Shown in pieces: positions 6,129 through 11,108 of a stretch of DNA of 11,108 bases. Made by a program: the position numbers and the translations under genes. The notes below the pieces were generated by a model, which did not search any database, was not told the DNA's origin, and saw only the letters and a program-made list of their open reading frames with translations. Source of the stretch: Myxococcales bacterium (GTDB lineage: Bacteria; Myxococcota_A; Polyangia; Haliangiales; J016); contig JABAAV010000029.1 of the NCBI GenBank assembly GCA_014238595.1, positions 4,832-15,939 on the forward strand, given 5' to 3'. The stretch's first letter is position 1; every line of letters starts with the position of its first letter.

Positions 6129-6712
6129 TGCAGCTTTTAACATTAACAGACATTCATTCCGCGGTCTTATATGAAGAACTCCGCGATGATTTTCGTCGAA
6201 AAATCATCGCTTTTAAAAAACATCGACGTATAAGCATCGGTGACAGAGTCACGTTGGTTTTTGAAAATCGACAAACATTGATTTTTCAAATTCAGGAAAT
6301 TCTTCGTGCTGAACACATTGTTGATGTTGATAAAATTCAAGAAGAAATTGAAATTTATAATCCTCTTTTACCAACAGAAGATTCACTCTCAGCCACATTG
6401 TTTTTAGAAGTACCTCCTGAAGCAAATGCCTATACTGAACTCAATCGCTTAATAGGTCTTGATGAATATGTCCATCTCCATGTTGGGGCGCACATCATTA
6501 ATGCCTCTTTTGAACAAGGACGTTCTACCGAAGATCGGATTTCTGCTGTACAGTATACAAGATATGTATTCACAGAAGAACAGAAACATGCCTTCTGCCA
6601 ACAAGAATGTGAGGTCTCACTTCACATTAATCATCCCCAATATCAACATCAAATACCTCTAACTCAAGCGATGCATCAATCACTCATCAACGATCTTACC
6701 TGTTCATATTAA
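6128..6712 (+). CDS. DUF3501 family protein, translationally coupled to rubrerythrin
   Basis: This 194-residue soluble protein matches the DUF3501 family, best seen in the segment from residue 30 to 64: a basic patch KKHRR, then LVFENRQTLIFQIQEILRAE. No enzymatic motif, signal peptide or membrane segment is visible. The family has no established biochemical role, but its genes recur beside rubrerythrin, so a part in diiron or peroxide chemistry is a fair inference. The ATG at 6128 overlaps the rubrerythrin stop by one base; a TTG one codon earlier is also in frame but unlikely. There are three cysteines late in the chain (C157, C161, C192), the first two as CX3C. Whether they bind metal is unknown. 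Confidence 0.85.
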   Translation: MQLLTLTDIHSAVLYEELRDDFRRKIIAFKKHRRISIGDRVTLVFENRQTLIFQIQEILRAEHIVDVDKIQEEIEIYNPLLPTEDSLSATLFLEVPPEANAYTELNRLIGLDEYVHLHVGAHIINASFEQGRSTEDRISAVQYTRYVFTEEQKHAFCQQECEVSLHINHPQYQHQIPLTQAMHQSLINDLTCSY

Positions 6713-6771
6713 CTAATACGCATCGTGTCATATCAATCAATCAATAGTATTCACATTAAGCCATAAAACTC

Positions 6772-7239
6772 ATGTCTGAACCTAAAATATCTCGATACTT
6801 CACACTCAAAGAAGTCAATCAATGTATTCCTATGCTGGAAACATTATTTATTGATGTCATGCAACTGCGTGTACAAATTAAATCACTTTATCAACAACTC
6901 AATAGTATAGGATATCCACCACCCAAAGATGAGAAGTTTAAAAAATCGACACAAGTACCGCCCGATGTCCTTCAATACCAAGCACAATTTTACGCACTCA
7001 TTGAATCGTTACGAGAGCATGTTATTAAAATCCAAGATACAGGATGTATTATTAAAGATATTGAAACAGGCTTAGTAGATTGGCCATCAAAAGAACAAGG
7101 ACGTTGTATTCTTTTATGTTGGAAAATGGGAGAAAAAGAAGTTTCTCGCTGGCACGAAATTAATGATGGATTTTCAGGACGCAAATCAGTCGGTGAACTC
7201 GCCGATCAATTAACCGAAGAAATCATTGATAATTCATAA
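6772..7239 (+). CDS. DUF2203 family protein
   Basis: This 155-residue protein has the DUF2203 layout: an N-terminal RYFTLKEVNQCIPMLE (8-23), a helical, probably coiled-coil middle, and a C-terminal block. That block reads IKDIETGLVDWPS, then LLCWKMGEKEVSRWHEI and DGFSGR. The Trp-His pair and the GLVDWP segment are the most conserved parts of the family. Its function is unknown. It starts 59 nt after DUF3501 on the same strand, with no terminator visible and no Shine-Dalgarno, so it is probably the third gene of the rubrerythrin operon. Confidence 0.82.
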   Translation: MSEPKISRYFTLKEVNQCIPMLETLFIDVMQLRVQIKSLYQQLNSIGYPPPKDEKFKKSTQVPPDVLQYQAQFYALIESLREHVIKIQDTGCIIKDIETGLVDWPSKEQGRCILLCWKMGEKEVSRWHEINDGFSGRKSVGELADQLTEEIIDNS

Positions 7240-7266
7240 CCGGTTTGATTACAAAACGTTGCTGTC

Positions 7267-7950
7267 ATGTCACAACCGATTGCCGTATTAACAGGAGCAA
7301 GCCAAGGCATTGGAGAAGCCATTGCTAAACTCTTTGCTAAAAATAACATCAGCGTTGGATTGCTCGCTCGCTCAAAAGACAATCTGACTCGAGTCCAACA
7401 TGATATTGAATCTCAAGGTGGACAAGCACATGCTGTCGTTACAGATATCACCGATCTCAAAGCGATTCAGCGCGCTGCTGTTGAAATCAAACAACACTTA
7501 GGTATCCCTTCCATTTTGGTTAACAATGCAGGGAAAGCTATTAGAAAATCTTTTGCAGATATCACTACGGATATTTGGCAACAAACATTGGACGTCAATC
7601 TCACAGGAACATTTCAAGTCACACAATGTTTTTTGCCTGACATACAAAGTCAACATGGACGTATTATCAATATTGCTTCTATTGCGGGCAAAGAAGGCAC
7701 AGCACATCTATCGTCTTATTGTGCGGCAAAACATGGTGTGGTGGGTCTCACCAAGGCATTAGCCAAAGAATGTAAAGACATTTCTGTAACAGCTATCTGT
7801 CCGGGCAGTGTCGACACTGCAAGTTTGCGAGACGGCATGCCTGAACTCGAACCTGATATGCAACCTGATGACATTGCGAATCTAGCCCTCTATTTAGCCA
7901 CAAAAGCACCTGCTGTCATCACAGGAAGCTGTATAGATGTTTTTGGCTAA
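7267..7950 (+). CDS. Short-chain dehydrogenase/reductase (classical SDR)
   Basis: The 227-residue Rossmann-fold oxidoreductase has all the classical SDR marks. These are the cofactor loop TGASQGIG (9-16), D60, NNAG (86-89), N111, catalytic S138, Y151 and K155 (YCAAK), and the PG turn (179-180). R35 after the second strand suggests NADP(H). The substrate cannot be read from sequence. It is slightly short for the family (about 245-255) because the C-terminal substrate region is trimmed. It starts 27 nt after DUF2203 and is the last gene of the probable operon. A reductase here could supply or recycle reducing power, or detoxify carbonyls, but that is speculation. Confidence 0.92.
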   Translation: MSQPIAVLTGASQGIGEAIAKLFAKNNISVGLLARSKDNLTRVQHDIESQGGQAHAVVTDITDLKAIQRAAVEIKQHLGIPSILVNNAGKAIRKSFADITTDIWQQTLDVNLTGTFQVTQCFLPDIQSQHGRIINIASIAGKEGTAHLSSYCAAKHGVVGLTKALAKECKDISVTAICPGSVDTASLRDGMPELEPDMQPDDIANLALYLATKAPAVITGSCIDVFG

Positions 7951-7967
7951 AATGTTTGAAACCGACA

Positions 7968-8023
7968 TACAATATCCTCAAAACTACGGTTAAGTTATTT
8001 GCATCATCTATCTTGATATTGTA
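7968..8023. repeat. 9-bp inverted repeat with long loop after the SDR gene
   Basis: TACAATATC (7968-7976) pairs perfectly with GATATTGTA (8015-8023) across a 38-nt loop. There is no T-run, so it is not a clear terminator. It may contribute to the 3' end of the operon transcript. Confidence 0.3.
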
Positions 8024-8089
8024 CACGCAATTTGGCTCTTATACGCTGTCGTCAATCAACGATCACGGAACCAATGTGTCACAATCGTC

Positions 8090-8122
8090 ATTAATCAATA
8101 ATCGTAATAATTATTGATTAAT
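8090..8122 (+). terminator. 13-bp perfect AT-rich inverted repeat with T-run; terminator or operator
   Basis: ATTAATCAATAAT (8090-8102) and ATTATTGATTAAT (8110-8122) are fully complementary around CGTAATA, and the right arm runs into a T-tract (8122-8126). The geometry suits an intrinsic terminator for the rubrerythrin operon, but the stem has almost no G-C pairs and would be weak. It also overlaps the probable -35 box of the next gene, so a regulator-binding palindrome is equally possible. Confidence 0.5.
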
Positions 8123-8143
8123 TTTTGGGCTGTGTGCTAGCAT
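8114..8143 (+). promoter_or_regulatory. Possible extended -10 promoter of the surface-protein gene
   Basis: TTGATT (8114-8119) and TAGCAT (8138-8143) are 18 bp apart, with TG one base before the -10 (an extended -10). Transcription would begin at about 8150, practically at the ATG (8151), predicting a leaderless or nearly leaderless mRNA, consistent with the absence of a Shine-Dalgarno. Confidence 0.4.
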
Positions 8144-8150
8144 AACTGTC

Positions 8151-10910
8151 ATGCGTTTACACTCTTATTTATTCTGCATTGTGCTTGTTTCTGCGGTAAC
8201 CTCAACATCATGGTTATTTGCAAACAACACCTCTTCAACCTCAACCAGATCGGAACAATTGCTCACACCATTGAATTCATTGACACACCGTGAATTGCAA
8301 CAATCTCATCTTCCAACAACCACAGAAAACCTGCCAAAGAAAAACAACTTGACGAGGGAAAACTTGGGTCTCCCACCCAAGATTATCCCAGGATCCCAAC
8401 CTACCTCCCCCGAAGTATTCTTTTATCTCAATCGATGCATTGGAGGAAAAAGGCTTTACAACAAAGGATTTACGGATTCACGATTAGACAGCAGTACTTT
8501 TCTTCCTAGGGGAGAAGAAGGAATATTGTTCCCCGAATATCCTTATGGTGATGAATCGTGGAATAGAGTTGTCTCACTTGTTAAACGCATGTTTGAAGCC
8601 TATCCTCATATTACAGTTACAGAAACAGACCCTGGATCTGAGGTATTTCATCATGAATCCATTGTTTGTGGCTCCTATGAATTAATAGCTCAACACGAGA
8701 CTGCTAAGGATGTTCAGGGGATATCTAATACACGCCCATACTCGGTGATACATAGTGGAATGTCATTTGTTTTTCCAAGTACCATTCCTCAATACGATGA
8801 CGTGAACGGGGTCAGAACGAGAGTTGACGAGACAAAAGTAATCGCAAAACTGATTAGTCAAAAAATTGCAAGTAATTACACATTGGACAGCCTGCATGAT
8901 TGTGGATCGATCATGGATGATTGGAATACGTATGAGCCAGACCTTTCCGAAAACAATACTCGGTGTGGTTATGTTAACGCCCAACCAGGTAACATTTTTG
9001 ATGATTTATTTTCATCGTCTGAACCTGATTGGATTCCATCGTTTAAGAACAAGTATCTTCCTTGTGGACAAAATAGTCCAAGCGGAAGCGTTGAATTTGG
9101 AGATGGAAGTAATCACACGAGACTGTGTTCTACTGAATCTTGGTTTGGTCCTCAGCAAAATTCTCATGTTCGCCTTGATAGCATTTTTACCCACTGGCCC
9201 CCGCAGAATCTATATTTCAAACTCATGGATTGGGGAGCGCCGACCCATGTTGGGCCTGGTGGTCCAGAGACTGCTCGTAGTCAAGTAACTCTGCAAGACG
9301 GAGCATCAATACACATACTGAACCCTTTCCAGTTTGAGTATACGAATTACAATGGAATTTATCTTGCTGATATATTTTTGGATAATACACATGTCTATCG
9401 TAAACAATATCATTTCCCCAAAACGATATTTACCAGCGACGTTGTTTTGCTTCCAATAACGATACCCGCTGGAGATTATAAATTAACTGTAGTGCTTTAC
9501 GATATATTCGGCTATTATCTATCGGACTCACGCAACATTTCTATTGAAAATAATCCAGATGGAAATCGGAAGGGTTGGCGTGGAGAGATACCAACGATCA
9601 CGGTTCTATCACCAACTCAAGATGAGGTTGTTTCCGATGGCGTTACAGTCAAAGTCGCGGTAGAAGTACCTGACACCTACGACCCCAGCATCGATCCTTT
9701 TAGGACCTGGCCTCGCCCGCATGCCAGCAAGCCTCAAGGCATTCATCAAGTTCACTTCGCCGTCGATGGAAAAATTATAGCAAGAACTGTTGAAACATAC
9801 GATGGACTCTTGCCTGACCAGCTTCTACAGGAATCCTTGGTTACGTCTAAAATTTACAGCTTCTGGGTTCCCAAAACAGCATTATCAGAATCTAACTCAT
9901 TGATAACTAAAAAGATCGAAGTTCATGCATACGATATATATAATAATACAGGTAGCGCGTTTTTTGATGTTCATGTGAAACAACAAGAGTTTTCGCCTAC
10001 AGTAGAGTTTACTTCCCTCAAACAAGGCAGTGTCGTTTACCCTCATACTCCTGTATCTTTTAGTGCAAGAGCAGGGAATACCGAAGGACTGAAAAGCATC
10101 TCAATGTATATCAACAACAGCGAAATCACGCATAACAACCTTCTTTCTTCAGATTATACTACCTTTAAAATTCCCGAGATTACCCTTTTTAATAGAGAAG
10201 ATCAGATTGATGTTGAGCTTCGTGTGACTTCTCTCAACGATGTCACCACTTCAAAAACCGTCACAGTCGATTATGTTCAACAAAAAGCACGATCAACGTT
10301 ACTTGGTGCGACAAATCCAACCATCTCTGTGATGCACCCATCACCCAACAGCCGTGTGGAATCTGGGTTTACGATTGAAGCAGACATTCATGATCCAGAT
10401 GGCGTAAAATCTATACTATTCTTTATTGATGACATAAGGGTCAAAGCCTTTTATGAGGGATCAGAACCGCCGTATCGATTCACGACACCTATTGATTTAA
10501 CTCAAGGCAAACATCGAATCGATATCATTGCTACCGATCCATTCAACATTAGCAGCGTTGAATCACGCATTGTGTACATTGGTATTGATCCGCCATCATC
10601 GGATGATCTCAGCAATCCTAATAATGATCTACGGAGTTTAGGAGAACCCTGCACAACGGGTAATCAATGTGCATCACAGCAATGTACTCAAGATATTAAT
10701 CTCTGTGTTCAATCCTGCACAACCACAGCCACATGTCCGATAGGATTTGTCTGTGCAGATTCCACAGGAGACACCGTATGTATTCCTGAAGACTATATTC
10801 AAACAACTGCATCAAGCTGTTCAACATCAGGCCCACAGAATTTGATTTACATTGGTCTTGCTTTGCTCGGTTTGAGTATCATACGCCGCCGTCGTCAAAC
10901 AGTGCAGTAA
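8151..10910 (+). CDS. Large exported, probably surface-anchored protein: degenerate metzincin-like region, Ig-like domains, Cys-rich segment, MYXO-CTERM-like tail
   Basis: The 919 residues start with a Sec signal peptide (hydrophobic 6-23, likely cleavage after A24). Residues 85-260 resemble the N-terminal half of secreted myxobacterial-type metalloproteases: FFYLNRCIGGKRLY, FPEYPYG, AYPHITVTETDP and GMSFVF. Where a zinc site would fall the protein reads SQKIASNYTLDSLHDCGSIM (236-255), without the HExxHxxGxxH histidines, so it is probably not a protease. Ig-like beta domains follow at about 376-465, 480-610, 615-708 and 723-812. The last two contain GLKSISMYI and GVKSILFFI, which suggests a repeat. 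A Cys-rich segment (833-877; GEPCTTGNQCASQQC, CPIGFVC) precedes a tail with C890, a hydrophobic span (about 897-911) and RRRR (912-915). This resembles MYXO-CTERM, a signal for anchoring to the outer surface. A role in adhesion or binding is inferred. A decayed copy of its tail lies downstream. Confidence 0.8.
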   Translation: MRLHSYLFCIVLVSAVTSTSWLFANNTSSTSTRSEQLLTPLNSLTHRELQQSHLPTTTENLPKKNNLTRENLGLPPKIIPGSQPTSPEVFFYLNRCIGGKRLYNKGFTDSRLDSSTFLPRGEEGILFPEYPYGDESWNRVVSLVKRMFEAYPHITVTETDPGSEVFHHESIVCGSYELIAQHETAKDVQGISNTRPYSVIHSGMSFVFPSTIPQYDDVNGVRTRVDETKVIAKLISQKIASNYTLDSLHDCGSIMDDWNTYEPDLSENNTRCGYVNAQPGNIFDDLFSSSEPDWIPSFKNKYLPCGQNSPSGSVEFGDGSNHTRLCSTESWFGPQQNSHVRLDSIFTHWPPQNLYFKLMDWGAPTHVGPGGPETARSQVTLQDGASIHILNPFQFEYTNYNGIYLADIFLDNTHVYRKQYHFPKTIFTSDVVLLPITIPAGDYKLTVVLYDIFGYYLSDSRNISIENNPDGNRKGWRGEIPTITVLSPTQDEVVSDGVTVKVAVEVPDTYDPSIDPFRTWPRPHASKPQGIHQVHFAVDGKIIARTVETYDGLLPDQLLQESLVTSKIYSFWVPKTALSESNSLITKKIEVHAYDIYNNTGSAFFDVHVKQQEFSPTVEFTSLKQGSVVYPHTPVSFSARAGNTEGLKSISMYINNSEITHNNLLSSDYTTFKIPEITLFNREDQIDVELRVTSLNDVTTSKTVTVDYVQQKARSTLLGATNPTISVMHPSPNSRVESGFTIEADIHDPDGVKSILFFIDDIRVKAFYEGSEPPYRFTTPIDLTQGKHRIDIIATDPFNISSVESRIVYIGIDPPSSDDLSNPNNDLRSLGEPCTTGNQCASQQCTQDINLCVQSCTTTATCPIGFVCADSTGDTVCIPEDYIQTTASSCSTSGPQNLIYIGLALLGLSIIRRRRQTVQ

Positions 10911-10930
10911 TTTAAAATCCTACTATAAAT

Positions 10931-10962
10931 CCCTTCGTTGTCTCAACATAGACAACGAAGGG
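10931..10962. repeat. 13-bp perfect hairpin after the surface-protein gene (REP-like)
   Basis: CCCTTCGTTGTCT (10931-10943) pairs exactly with AGACAACGAAGGG (10950-10962) around the loop CAACAT. No T-run follows on the plus strand, so it is not a standard terminator. The next bases continue as GGGGACAGGTAC, a sequence I associate with REP-type elements mobilised by RAYT transposases; that association is from memory and not verified. It separates the intact gene from the decayed tail copy. Confidence 0.55.
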
Positions 10963-11105
10963 GACAGGTACATAGCGCTGTTGACAGAGCCGGCGTTTCT
11001 ATTAGTGGTTTAGACGAATTAACAGAAAATACTTGCTGTATATCAAAAGATTATAGTCAAACGACCGCATCGAGCGACTCAATGTCAAGCTCACAACAAT
11101 CATAA
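10962..11105 (+). pseudogene. Decayed copy of the surface protein's C-terminal tail
   Basis: The frame ending with TAA at 11103-11105 encodes CCISKDYSQTTASSDSMSSSQQ, which lines up with CIPEDYIQTTASSCSTSGPQ near residues 877-896 of the upstream protein. The nucleotides at 11037-11100 are likewise clearly similar to those near 10775-10840. Upstream of that, GVSISGLDELTENT loosely matches GFVCADSTGDT. Key parts are gone: the Cys before the anchor is Asp, most Cys-rich residues are lost, and the frame stops before the hydrophobic span and RRRR. There is no ATG; the frame opens only at 10929, within the hairpin region. It is a remnant of a tandem paralogue or partial duplication. Loss of the anchor could also make a secreted tail, but without a start that is unlikely. 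Confidence 0.7.
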
Positions 11106-11108
11106 AGA

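Noticed and set aside
8403..8934. Calling the surface protein an active metalloprotease
   Set aside because: No HExxH motif exists anywhere in the protein; the equivalent helix lacks all zinc-binding residues.

Overview
The window is chromosomal DNA from an AT-rich, Gram-negative-type bacterium. Its left end is a conserved housekeeping block: a partial rplK, nusG and secE, preceded by five tRNA genes, all read leftward. The right end is a large secreted protein. It has a signal peptide, Ig-like domains, a Cys-rich segment and a Cys-hydrophobic-Arg4 tail resembling the MYXO-CTERM sorting signal. That tail, the three-helix SecE and the DUF3501/DUF2203 genes suggest a low-GC member of the former Deltaproteobacteria (Myxococcota, Bdellovibrionota or a related candidate lineage). 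The assignment is an inference and is not firm.

Layout. (1) Bases 1-1862, minus strand: promoter, tRNA-Thr(TGT), tRNA-Tyr(GTA), tRNA-Gly(TCC), tRNA-Thr(GGT), a 213-nt gap, tRNA-Trp(CCA), secE, nusG, rplK. This is the widespread tRNA-tuf-secE-nusG-rplK order with tuf missing; the gap holds only a perfect inverted repeat and one very short ORF. (2) Bases 1863-2219: a regulatory stretch with a strong hairpin, two small inverted repeats and a probable rightward promoter. (3) Bases 2220-4295, plus: a 691-residue protein made of two D-Ala-D-Ala-ligase-like ATP-grasp units; the first unit has lost an active-site arginine. (4) Bases 4292-5419, minus: a deoxyhypusine-synthase-family enzyme. It converges on gene 3, and the two stop codons interlock inside one TTAA. 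(5) Bases 5703-7950, plus: a probable four-gene operon of rubrerythrin (no rubredoxin domain), DUF3501, DUF2203 and a short-chain dehydrogenase. The first two overlap by one base. (6) Bases 8151-10910, plus: the 919-residue exported, probably surface-anchored protein. Its N-terminal half looks like a metzincin-type protease fold without the zinc site. (7) Bases 10911-11108: a 13-bp perfect hairpin, then a decayed copy of the tail of gene 6, without the membrane anchor.

How the parts relate. Block 1 is translation, transcription and secretion machinery. The tandem ligase and the DHS-family enzyme point to cell-wall or peptide ligation and to polyamine chemistry, but nothing here shows that they share a pathway. 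The rubrerythrin operon looks like a peroxide or oxidative-stress unit in which three partners have no firmly known role. The last region looks like an expanding or rearranging surface-protein family. Shine-Dalgarno sequences are scarce: only rubrerythrin has a textbook one.
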